A DNA stretch of 27,758 bases, taken from positions 1 through 27,758 of the forward strand of contig CAKTQE010000024.1 of assembly GCA_934593275.1 (NCBI GenBank), read 5' to 3'. The DNA comes from an uncultured Oscillospiraceae bacterium (GTDB lineage: Bacteria > Bacillota > Clostridia > Oscillospirales > Oscillospiraceae). Positions 7,296 through 13,955 of this stretch are shown in pieces. Position 1 is the stretch's first letter. Every line of letters begins with the position of its first letter. The translations under genes were made by a program, and so were the position numbers. The notes beneath the pieces were generated by a model. That model worked only from the letters and a program-made list of their open reading frames with translations. It was not told the DNA's origin and made no database searches.

Positions 7296-8195
7296 TTAGA
7301 TCTTTGCGAAGAATTCCTCATCAATTTCATATGTAGTTACTGGTTTTACACCGATTCCATACTCTGCGATTTTTGACATAAATTCTTCACCATCAATAAG
7401 ATCTATCTGCTGTTTTCCGGGATTTGATGCTTCTTCACGCGCAGCTTTAGAAAAAGAGCCGGTTGTAATCATAACACCTTTTTCAATATCTGTAGTAAGA
7501 GATCCCCTAAAATCTCTTATCTCCCCGGCACCAACCATTCCTTTATATCGTTTACACCGAAATGCAACATTAAAGCTAAAAATGCCATTTATCCTCAATT
7601 TCCCAGTGCCATCAATTCCACCATCTCCGGATTTTTTCGTAACTTCAACCTGAGTAAATCCACATTCTCTCAAAAGCCTTTGCGACAAACGTTCAAAGCC
7701 ATACGGATCCATATTCTGAAGTACTTCTGCCAAACGGTCTTTCCAAGGCTTTGCTTCATCGGGAAATTCGACATCATCGTCAGTCGGGTCTTCATTCTCA
7801 GGTCGGTCATCGACATTCTGCTGCTGAGAACGCTTTTTTGCCCGTCTTTCAATGTTTTCAACAGTGACCTTTTTTACAATTTCTTTTGAATTAAGTGTAT
7901 CAACAGCTACAAAGTCCGGCAGTATCGACCATACTCCTCTAGCACTGTTTTCAATTACGCCGTATCTGCTGAGGTATGTTCTTGCCCAGTCCGCCTGATA
8001 CGAAAGCTCTGATTTATCAGTGCGGCCTTTGTGTTGAATATCAACAACCTCATCACTTATTTGCAAATCCTTGATAATCTGATCCAGAATTTCGTTGTTT
8101 TTCCCTGAGCCGCCAAGTTCTTTCAGTACAAGGAATGTCGGCATGATTAGGCTCGTATATCTTATTACCATTACTGCCCCATAAAACGGACTCAT
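7296..8195 (-). CDS. Mrr-type restriction endonuclease (type IV-like), altered QxK motif
   Basis: A 299-residue protein with the Mrr two-domain plan. An N-terminal winged-helix region (about 18-95, ending YGVIENSARGVWSI) probably binds DNA. An acidic linker rich in D/E (about 125-148) leads to the C-terminal PD-(D/E)xK nuclease domain, with GYG-like helix ERLSQRLLRECGF, then GDGGIDG (catalytic Asp195) and FRCKRYKG. Family members normally have QxK here; this gene reads R213-C-K215 (codon CGG), so the Lys is kept but Gln is replaced. ITTGSFS and IDLIDGEEF complete the fold. The ATG at 8195 overlaps the regulator stop as ATGA. Mrr enzymes cut modified foreign DNA; the target here is unknown. 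Confidence 0.85.
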   Translation of the reverse strand: MSPFYGAVMVIRYTSLIMPTFLVLKELGGSGKNNEILDQIIKDLQISDEVVDIQHKGRTDKSELSYQADWARTYLSRYGVIENSARGVWSILPDFVAVDTLNSKEIVKKVTVENIERRAKKRSQQQNVDDRPENEDPTDDDVEFPDEAKPWKDRLAEVLQNMDPYGFERLSQRLLRECGFTQVEVTKKSGDGGIDGTGKLRINGIFSFNVAFRCKRYKGMVGAGEIRDFRGSLTTDIEKGVMITTGSFSKAAREEASNPGKQQIDLIDGEEFMSKIAEYGIGVKPVTTYEIDEEFFAKI

Positions 8196-8401
8196 CTATC
8201 ATCCGGAATAAAATCCATAATATCGTTTGGTTCCACCTCAAGCGCGGTACAGATTGCGCCGATCACGTCGGTGGTTATATCCTTATCGTTTGCCAGCTTG
8301 TACATCTGATAATGGGTGATGCCGGCAGCTTCTTCCAAATCTTTCTTTTTCATATTCCGATCAACAAGAATATGCCACAGCTTCTTATAACTAACAGCCA
8401 T
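8192..8401 (-). CDS. Cro/C1-type helix-turn-helix regulator (69 aa)
   Basis: A compact single-domain repressor-like protein: MAVSYKKLWHILVDRNMKKKDLEEAAGITHYQMYKLANDK is split by me here only as description of its HTH, whose turn is DLEEAAGITHYQMYKLAND; the closing part VIGAICTALEVEPNDIMDFI is typical of the YozG/HTH_26 group. AAAGGAGATT precedes the ATG. Its stop overlaps the Mrr start by four bases, so the regulator is translated first and coupled to the nuclease. The likely role is to restrain nuclease expression, as with C proteins of restriction systems. Upstream on the minus strand TTGATT and TATGCT at 17-base spacing (8488-8450 region) could form the promoter. Confidence 0.85.
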   Translation of the reverse strand: MAVSYKKLWHILVDRNMKKKDLEEAAGITHYQMYKLANDKDITTDVIGAICTALEVEPNDIMDFIPDDR

Positions 8402-8558
8402 TTTGAATCTCCTTTATGCGCTATTTGGTGTCGAGTACAATAACATGAATATAGCATATCACGATTCGACCAAGAAATCAATAATATGATAAGAATTTCA
8501 AACTTTTAATAGGTACAAAAATGGTATGGCTGATTTAACGGTTGCGTATAATGGCCGC

Positions 8559-8612
8559 TATCGGCGAAATCAGAATATTTTTTCATTATCAAATCTTGAT
8601 ATTTTGCCGATA
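8559..8612. promoter_or_regulatory. Operator-like inverted repeat before the Fic gene
   Basis: TATCGGCGAAATC (from 8559) is mirrored by GATATTTTGCCGATA (ending 8612). The half-sites share TATCGGC-x-AAAT. The right half lies inside the -35/-10 spacer of the Fic promoter, the usual place for a repressor. The binding protein is unknown; the HTH of the Fic protein itself or the 69-aa regulator are candidates. Confidence 0.45.
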
Positions 8613-8624
8613 ATGTGCTATACT
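8596..8624 (+). promoter_or_regulatory. Promoter of the HTH-Fic gene
   Basis: TTGATA (8596-8601), 17-base spacer, TATACT (8619-8624); the leader to the ATG at 8653 is about 20 bases. Confidence 0.75.
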
Positions 8625-8652
8625 ATCCATGTGCAGAAAGTGAGGGATCTCT

Positions 8653-9549
8653 ATGAAATATATTTCTGTCGCGGAAACGGCGAAAAGGTGGCGCGTTTCC
8701 GAACGCAGCGTGCGCGGGTATTGCGCCGAGGGAAAAATCGACGGTGCATTTCTGACCGGCAAGACATGGAACATACCCGAAACCGCGGAGAAGCCCGATC
8801 GCATTAACAAGAAAACTGATGCGCCAAAGACACTTCTTGAGGTGCTGAAGGCCGAGAAAGCGGCAAAGCTGCACGGCGGCATTTATCATAAAATCCAAAT
8901 CGATCTGACCTATAACTCCAACCACATTGAGGGCAGTCACCTTACCCACGATCAGACGCGCTATATCTTTGAGACGAACACCATCGGCGCATCGGACGGG
9001 ACGGTCAAAGTTGACGATGTGGTCGAGACCGCCAACCATTTTAAGTGCATTGATATGGTGATCGACAATGCCAATTACGCTCCGAGCGAGGCGTTCATCA
9101 AGCAGCTACACGCTGTTCTGAAAAGCGGAACTTCCGATTCCCGCCTTGACTGGTTTGCCGTGGGCGATTACAAGAGGCTGCCCAACGAGGTCGGCGGGAT
9201 GGATACTACTGAACCGGAAAATGTCAGTGCAGAGATCAAAAAACTGCTTGCTGAATACAATGCGGTGAAAAGCAAAACATTTGACGACCTGCTGGACTTC
9301 CACTATCGCTTTGAGCGCATCCACCCTTTCCAGGATGGCAATGGCAGAGTAGGAAGGCTGCTGCTTTTCAAAGAATGTCTGCGGAACAACATCGTACCGT
9401 TCATCATAGAGGATGATCTCAAGATGTTCTACTACCGCGGATTGAAGGAATGGCGGAATGAACGCGGTTATTTGCGCGATACCTGCCTATCTGCACAGGA
9501 CAGATTCAAGAAGTATCTGGATTACTTCCGAGTTCCCTACGATCAATGA
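8653..9549 (+). CDS. HTH-Fic protein (class II Fic AMP-transferase type)
   Basis: A 298-residue protein. Residues 1-42 form a MerR/excisionase-like winged helix (ISVAETAKRWRVSERSVRGYCAEGKI...TWNIP), a DNA-binding module. The Fic core follows: the inhibitory motif (S/T)xxxE(G/N) is S89-NHI-E93-G94, N-terminal to the core as in class II Fic proteins. The active loop H224-PFQDGNGRVGR matches HPFxx(D/N)GNGRxxR completely, so transfer of AMP (or another nucleotide moiety) from a nucleotide to protein hydroxyls is expected, repressed until Glu93 is displaced. GAGGG precedes the ATG. Its codon use is less AT-rich than the Mrr gene beside it. The target protein is unknown; autoregulation through the HTH is inferred. 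Confidence 0.9.
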   Translation: MKYISVAETAKRWRVSERSVRGYCAEGKIDGAFLTGKTWNIPETAEKPDRINKKTDAPKTLLEVLKAEKAAKLHGGIYHKIQIDLTYNSNHIEGSHLTHDQTRYIFETNTIGASDGTVKVDDVVETANHFKCIDMVIDNANYAPSEAFIKQLHAVLKSGTSDSRLDWFAVGDYKRLPNEVGGMDTTEPENVSAEIKKLLAEYNAVKSKTFDDLLDFHYRFERIHPFQDGNGRVGRLLLFKECLRNNIVPFIIEDDLKMFYYRGLKEWRNERGYLRDTCLSAQDRFKKYLDYFRVPYDQ

Positions 9550-9857
9550 GCAAACCAGCAGAAGGAAATCATTCCTCCCCGCTGTCAGTGACTTTTCATA
9601 TAGCACGCCCCAAAAAGTACCATTTTAATTACTAAGGACTATGGAAAAGTCCTATGGATTTGAATAGCAGCAAGAATCTTAAAAGCGCATTTCCTGGTTT
9701 TCCGAACTTTTCCGCCAAATTCCTTGGGGATAGTTTGGGGATAGGTTATATAAAATCAGCCAACAGCCAGTGAACCTTTTCAACATGCAAATCGTGCTAT
9801 TTCCTATTATTTCATGTACTTTCAAACTATTTTACGCTATTTACTCGATAAAATAAC
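9550..9857. other. Non-coding right arm of the island
   Basis: No credible gene here. It contains a small hairpin (AGGACT 9635-9640 / AGTCCT 9648-9653) without a T-run, the second tandem repeat at 9724-9744 and an AT-rich stretch up to the tRNA-like fragment. Confidence 0.6.
9724..9744 (+). repeat. Tandem pair of (T)TTGGGGATAG, right island end
   Basis: 21 bases identical to the copy at 5285-5305 and in the same orientation; the first unit has C in place of the first T. It lies about 115 bases before the tRNA-like fragment. Confidence 0.7.
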
Positions 9858-9859
9858 CA

Positions 9860-9905
9860 GCTCATAAGCCGGAGGTCATAGGCTTGAGTCATGTGCTCGC
9901 AACTG
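9860..9905 (+). pseudogene. Degenerate 3' half of tRNA-fMet (attR-like)
   Basis: Aligned without gaps to 5161-5206, from the anticodon loop to CCA, 35 of 46 bases match by my count, including CTCATAA and GGAGGTC. There is no 5' half and the acceptor and T stems no longer pair, so it is not a functional tRNA. It is followed by a terminator at the same relative position as in the true gene. Confidence 0.75.
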
Positions 9906-9908
9906 CAA

Positions 9909-9947
9909 AATACCCGGTATTCTGGCTGAATACCGGGTATTTTTCTA
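9909..9947 (+). terminator. Terminator after the tRNA-like fragment
   Basis: AATACCCGGTATTC pairs with GAATACCGGGTATT and is followed by TTTTCT. It resembles the tRNA-fMet terminator in layout, including the trailing CTAACTTTT, but the stem sequence differs. Confidence 0.85.
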
Positions 9948-10090
9948 ACTTTTTAGTGTTTCTTGGAATAGTACGATTTGCTGTTTGGAATCATTTCTTT
10001 TGGGGGCACTTGGGTCAAAAACTTGTTTGCTTGGGTTACGCCGTCCGGATTCCCAATCGATATTTAATAGGAAATATCCCTAATATAAAC

Positions 10091-10133
10091 AAAAAACCCG
10101 AACCCATCCCCCACAGGGAAGAAGTTCGGATTT
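10091..10133 (-). terminator. Terminator of the tRNA-Thr/tRNA-Tyr unit
   Basis: On the minus strand CCGAAC (10129-10124) pairs with GTTCGG (10103-10098) and is followed by GTTTTTTG. It lies just downstream of tRNA-Tyr. Confidence 0.75.
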
Positions 10134-10141
10134 CTTTGCTT

Positions 10142-10226
10142 TGGTGGGGGAAGGTGGATTCGAACCACCGAAGCTATAAGCAGCAGATTTACAGTCTGTC
10201 CCCTTTGGCCACTCGGGAATTCCCCC
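10142..10226 (-). tRNA. tRNA-Tyr (GTA)
   Basis: An 85-nt class II tRNA with long variable arm. The acceptor stem GGGGGAA pairs with TTCCCCC, followed by A and encoded CCA. The anticodon loop CTGTAAA gives GTA. T loop TTCGAAT. It is second in a minus-strand unit behind tRNA-Thr. Confidence 0.95.
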
Positions 10227-10246
10227 ATGTTTACTTTGCTTTCGTG

Positions 10247-10322
10247 TGGAGCCGGTAGACGGACTCGAACCCCCGACCTGCTGATTACAAATCAGCTGCT
10301 CTACCAACTGAGCTATACCGGC
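10247..10322 (-). tRNA. tRNA-Thr (TGT)
   Basis: A 76-nt cloverleaf; acceptor GCCGGTA pairs with TACCGGC, discriminator T, encoded CCA. The anticodon loop TTTGTAA gives TGT. The D arm has GCTCAGTTGGTAGAGC. It is 20 bases upstream of tRNA-Tyr and shares its promoter. Confidence 0.95.
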
Positions 10323-10350
10323 AGGCGTTGCGCTCACTGAAAGCTTTTGT

Positions 10351-10378
10351 ATTATACCATGGATTTGGCAAAAGTCAA
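10351..10378 (-). promoter_or_regulatory. Promoter of the tRNA-Thr/tRNA-Tyr unit
   Basis: Minus strand TTGACT (10378-10373) and perfect TATAAT (10356-10351), spacer 16, about 28 bases before tRNA-Thr. Confidence 0.85.
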
Positions 10379-10482
10379 GAGGTTTTTGCGAAAAAGCAGA
10401 CTTTTCTCCCACCGTATCTGAAAAAGGGAGCGGGAGCAGCTGTATGGGTTTCTGTTCTGCGCAGGTCCGGTTCTCAAGGGCT

Positions 10483-10662
10483 TTAGTTGTCCACCACCAC
10501 CAGGAAAATGCCGATCAGCACCAAAACCATTCCCATAATGCGGTTCAGGCGCAGCAGCACTGCCTCGTCTTCCCGGTCTTTTCCCAGGATGGATGTCAGC
10601 AGCTCCGGGAACAACAGGCACACCAGTCCCAAAAAGCCCATGATCAAGCCTCTGATTTTCAT
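10483..10662 (-). CDS. Small two-helix membrane protein (59 aa)
   Basis: A 59-residue reading from the ATG at 10662, with GGAGCGAGGAT just before it. Two hydrophobic helices (IRGLIMGFLGLVCLLFPEL and MGMVLVLIGIFLVVV) flank a charged loop LGKDREDEAVLLRLNR, so both ends probably face the same side. It is the last gene of the hypB-flavoprotein-hypA unit, separated from hypA by 57 bases holding a strong hairpin. I do not recognise a named family; similar short DUF-type membrane proteins are common in Firmicutes. The good ribosome site and clean helix-loop-helix pattern make it a likely real gene. Confidence 0.7.
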   Translation of the reverse strand: MKIRGLIMGFLGLVCLLFPELLTSILGKDREDEAVLLRLNRIMGMVLVLIGIFLVVVDN

Positions 10663-10683
10663 ATCCTCGCTCCTTCTCCTTGC

Positions 10684-10713
10684 GGCGCACCGCCCTGGTC
10701 TGAGCGGTGCGCC
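10684..10713. other. Strong hairpin between hypA and the small membrane gene
   Basis: GGCGCACCGC and GCGGTGCGCC form a perfect 10-bp stem with a 10-base loop. No T-run follows in the minus-strand transcript, so it is more likely an mRNA stability or processing element than a full terminator. Confidence 0.7.
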
Positions 10714-10719
10714 AAAAAT

Positions 10720-11064
10720 TTATTCTACGGCTATTTCTTTGATTTCCAGCTCGTTTCCCTGCTGCAAATAGGTTCTGTCGCTGCCGCAATGGGGGCAGAT
10801 TTTGCCCTGGGGGACCGTATCGTAGGTTTTTCCACAGTTTTCGCAATAGGTAACGGCGTGGATCGGCTCCCAGAGGAGCTGGCAGTCCTCCAGCATGGGA
10901 GTCCGCTTACAGTTCCAGTTCCACACATCGATAAGGTAGTCGGGGATCACGGTGGACACTTCCCCGATCATCAGTGTCACCCGGCGGACCCGGCTGGCCT
11001 GGTTTTCCTCTGCGATTTTCACCACCTGATCTGCAATGTGGAATACAACGCCCAGCTCGTGCAT
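10720..11064 (-). CDS. hypA: Nickel insertion chaperone HypA
   Basis: A 114-residue nickel metallochaperone. It begins MHELG, with the invariant His2 used for nickel binding, and has the structural zinc site C74-ENC77 ... C90-PHC93. The family length is about 115 residues. The start overlaps the flavoprotein stop by one base (TGATG), so translation is coupled. HypA works with HypB (13956-14627) to load Ni into [NiFe]-hydrogenase or other nickel enzymes. HypC-F and hydrogenase subunits are not in this window. Confidence 0.93.
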   Translation of the reverse strand: MHELGVVFHIADQVVKIAEENQASRVRRVTLMIGEVSTVIPDYLIDVWNWNCKRTPMLEDCQLLWEPIHAVTYCENCGKTYDTVPQGKICPHCGSDRTYLQQGNELEIKEIAVE

Positions 11065-13934
11065 CAGTCTTTCTTTCCGCCAAGCTTTGTGACGATGGTC
11101 TGGCCCAGCCGCTTTCCGGCCATGGGCAAGATGGCCTTGATTTTATCCTCGGCTTTCATCATCTTGGAGCATTCGGGGTGATCCCGTTTCAGGTGGATGG
11201 CATCAAAGACACACTTGGTGGTGCATACGCCGCAGCCGATGCACTTATTGGGGTCGACCCAGCTGGCGCCGCAGCCCAGGCACCGGGCGGTCTCGATTTT
11301 GACCTGCTCGGCGGTCAAGGTCTTGTGGGCATCCCGGAAAGAATACTTGGGGATGCGCTCATCCAGCCCCGCCTCCTGGCGGCCGGCGTGGTCGTAGCAC
11401 TCCACATAGAAATTGTCCTTATCCAGCATGATGAAGTCCCGGCGGTTCCGGCCGATTTTCAGGTCCGCGCCCTTATGGACATACCGGTGCAGAGACTCGG
11501 CGGCGCACTTGCCCTCCTCGATGGCATCGATGGCAAACTTGGGTCCGTGGTACACGTCGCCGCCTACAAAGATGTCCGGCTCGGCGGTCTGATAGGTCAG
11601 GGGGTCCGCCACGGGGTAATTTCCTCTGTGGAATTCCACCTTGGTGCCCTCCAGGAGGCTCCCCCACTGGATGGCCTGGCCGATGGCGAAGACCACATGG
11701 TCGGCTTTCAGCTCCATGGTCTCATTTTCATCGTAAATGGGGGCAAAACGGCCTGTTTCCGGGTCGATGGTCCGCAGGCATTTCTTAAAGACGATGGTAC
11801 TGACTCGGCCGTTTTCGTCCACTTTCAGCTCCTTGGGGCCCCAGCTGTTCTGGATGTCGATGCCCTCTTCCAGGGTCTCGGCGATCTCATTTCCGGAGGC
11901 GGGCATGGTGGCCCGGTCTTCCAGGCAAACCATGCAGACTCCGGCGGCACCGAAACGCTTGGCGGTTTTGGCGCAGTCTACGGCCACGTTGCCGCCGCCG
12001 ACTACCACCACGTCGCCTTCCATGGTCTGGTTCTCGTCTTCCAGGGCCTTGTGCAGGAACTCCACGGCAATGGAAGTACCCAGGGCTTCCTCATTGGCCA
12101 CGCCGGGGCGGCGGCCTCCCTGGCAGCCGATGGCGATGTAGAACGCCTCAAAGCCCTGTTCCCGCAGCTGCTGGATGGTCACATCCTTGCCCACTTCCAC
12201 ACCGCAGCGGATCTCCACGCCCAGCTCCCGGATGACCTGGATCTCGGCATCGATGATGTTCTTTTCCAGCTTGAAAGAGGGAATGCCATAGGTCAGCATG
12301 CCGCCGGGTTTCTGGCTCTTTTCAAACACCGTGGGCTTGTAGCCCTTGGTTGCCAGATAGTATGCGGCGGACAGGCCCGCGGGGCCGGAGCCGATAATGG
12401 CGATTTTTTGCGCCCACTTTTCCAGGCGGCTGGAAGCGATGACCACCGGGGGAATATAGCGGGTCTCGGCGTTCAAATCCTGCTCTGCCAGGAACTTCTT
12501 GACGGCATCAATGGCCACGGCCTCATCAATGGTACCCCGGGTGCAGGCTTCCTCACAGCGTTTGTTGCAGATACGGCCACAGACCGCCGGGAAAGGGTTG
12601 TCCTTTTTGATCAGGGCCAGGGCCTCCTGGTACTTGCCCTGGGCCGCCAGTTTCAGGTAGCCCTGGACTGCCACGTGGGCAGGACAGGCGGTTTTACAGG
12701 GGGCGGTACCCTTGTCGTAGCAGTTTTTCCGGTTGTTGTCCCGGTAGTCCGGGTCCCAATGCTCCGGACCCCAGGAAATGGCATTGGGCAGTTCGTGCTT
12801 GGGGTACTCCACGGTGTTCCCCTGCTTGTCGCAAAGCTTCTGGCCCAGCTTGACGGCACCGGCGGGGCAGTATTCCACGCACTTGCCGCAGGCCACGCAC
12901 TTGCTGCGCTCTACCTCGGCGGTATAGGCAGACCGGGACAGGTTGGGGGTGTTGAACAGCTGAGAGGTTCTCAGGGCGTTGCAGATCTGCACATTACAGT
13001 TGCAGATGCCGAAAATCTTATTCTCGCCGTCAATATTGGTGATCTGGTGGACAAAGCCGTTTTCCTCGGCTTTCCGCAGGATCTCCATGGCTTCTTCGTA
13101 AGTAATGTCGTGGCCCTTTCCGGTTTCCCGGCAGTAGTCGGCAAAGTCACCCACGCCAATGCACCAGGAGGCGGGGTCATCGGCACAGCCCTCCCCCATA
13201 ATCCCCCGGCTGGCCCGGCAGGAACACTGGGCAACGCCGATGTGGCCCTCATACTTTTTGAGCCAGTAGGACAGGTGTTCAATATCCAGGCTCTCATTTT
13301 CCATGGGAATGGCCTTTTCCACCGGGATGACGTGCATACCCACGCCGCCGCCACCGGGGGGCATCAGGTGGGTCTTGCCCGCCAGGGGGATATAGGTCAT
13401 GCGCTCAAAGAATGTGGCCAGTTCCGGATGGTCCTGGAGCCGCTTGTTATAGGGGATCTCCCCCCGCTCATTGTAGCAGGGGATCTCACCGCTGCCGCTC
13501 TGGTCGATGTTCATCAGCTCCGCGGAGCCGGGAACGAACATGGGTACAAAGTACCGCCGCTCAGACTGGGGGGCGGTGCGGCCATTGTGGTCATAGTGGT
13601 AGCCGTAGTCATATTCCAGCATTCCAAGGAACGCCAGTTCGTCCAGGACTTCCTGGAAATGGGCCTTGTCTTCCTCCTGAACCTTGCACATTTTCCACAG
13701 TTCCGGCACGGTGTGGGGCTTGCGGACTTTCATGGCCAGCAGAATGTCACACATTTCATCGGTGAGAATGGCTTCCAGCCCCCAGTATTCCGGGTCATTG
13801 GAGCTGACGCTTCCCAGCTTGTGGGCCACCACATCGGTGATCATTTTGCCCACTTTCAAAACCTTTTCCCGGGGGGCGGGGTCACCCTTGGCCTTTGGCT
13901 CAAAGGCCCGGCGTTTCAGTTCCTGATCGATCAT
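11064..13934 (-). CDS. Multi-FeS, GltD-like FAD/NAD(P) oxidoreductase (956 aa)
   Basis: A large modular electron-transfer protein. Residues 1-230: a helical, winged-helix-like region of unknown role. About 235-320: an unusual cysteine-rich part (C237-x-C239, C250, C258, C268, C311-x-C313, C318). 346-356: a 4Fe-4S ferredoxin motif CVACGKCVEYC. About 410-480: the Fe-S helical domain found at the N-terminus of glutamate synthase small subunits (CKTAC...CGRICNKRCEEAC). FAD site GSGPAGLSAAYYL (515-527); NAD(P) site VVGGGNVAVDCA (644-655); second FAD motif IFVGGDV (788-794). C-terminal clusters C885LGC and CIGCGVCTTKC (898-908). It has no glutaminase or glutamate synthase partner here; its placement between hypB and hypA suggests service to a nickel or redox enzyme. 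Physiological donor and acceptor unknown. Confidence 0.85.
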   Translation of the reverse strand: MIDQELKRRAFEPKAKGDPAPREKVLKVGKMITDVVAHKLGSVSSNDPEYWGLEAILTDEMCDILLAMKVRKPHTVPELWKMCKVQEEDKAHFQEVLDELAFLGMLEYDYGYHYDHNGRTAPQSERRYFVPMFVPGSAELMNIDQSGSGEIPCYNERGEIPYNKRLQDHPELATFFERMTYIPLAGKTHLMPPGGGGVGMHVIPVEKAIPMENESLDIEHLSYWLKKYEGHIGVAQCSCRASRGIMGEGCADDPASWCIGVGDFADYCRETGKGHDITYEEAMEILRKAEENGFVHQITNIDGENKIFGICNCNVQICNALRTSQLFNTPNLSRSAYTAEVERSKCVACGKCVEYCPAGAVKLGQKLCDKQGNTVEYPKHELPNAISWGPEHWDPDYRDNNRKNCYDKGTAPCKTACPAHVAVQGYLKLAAQGKYQEALALIKKDNPFPAVCGRICNKRCEEACTRGTIDEAVAIDAVKKFLAEQDLNAETRYIPPVVIASSRLEKWAQKIAIIGSGPAGLSAAYYLATKGYKPTVFEKSQKPGGMLTYGIPSFKLEKNIIDAEIQVIRELGVEIRCGVEVGKDVTIQQLREQGFEAFYIAIGCQGGRRPGVANEEALGTSIAVEFLHKALEDENQTMEGDVVVVGGGNVAVDCAKTAKRFGAAGVCMVCLEDRATMPASGNEIAETLEEGIDIQNSWGPKELKVDENGRVSTIVFKKCLRTIDPETGRFAPIYDENETMELKADHVVFAIGQAIQWGSLLEGTKVEFHRGNYPVADPLTYQTAEPDIFVGGDVYHGPKFAIDAIEEGKCAAESLHRYVHKGADLKIGRNRRDFIMLDKDNFYVECYDHAGRQEAGLDERIPKYSFRDAHKTLTAEQVKIETARCLGCGASWVDPNKCIGCGVCTTKCVFDAIHLKRDHPECSKMMKAEDKIKAILPMAGKRLGQTIVTKLGGKKD

Positions 13935-13955
13935 AGATTTCTCCCTTATATAATC

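Larger units (their letters stand above)
5207..9945. mobile_element. tRNA-fMet-associated genomic island, integrase lost
   Basis: The segment lies between intact tRNA-fMet with its terminator and a degenerate copy of the tRNA 3' half with a second terminator. Both terminators end in the same 15-base stretch, ATTTTTCTAACTTTT. Inside are accessory genes only: DUF6236-like, Mrr nuclease with regulator, HTH-Fic, and decayed toxin and transposase fragments. The interior 5640-8500 is clearly AT-richer than the flanking core genes. The 11-mer TTTGGGGATAG occurs as a tandem pair near each end. No integrase gene is left, so this is read as a fixed, decayed tRNA-borne element rather than an active one. 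Boundaries are approximate. Confidence 0.65.

Noticed and set aside
9860..9905. A second functional tRNA-Met
   Set aside because: Only the 3' half is present and the stems no longer pair.
10080..10412. Minus-strand open frame across the two tRNA genes, and a plus frame at 9884-10258
   Set aside because: The translations contain tRNA-derived strings (such as GIAQLVEQ, GGSSPST) that are a known annotation artefact.
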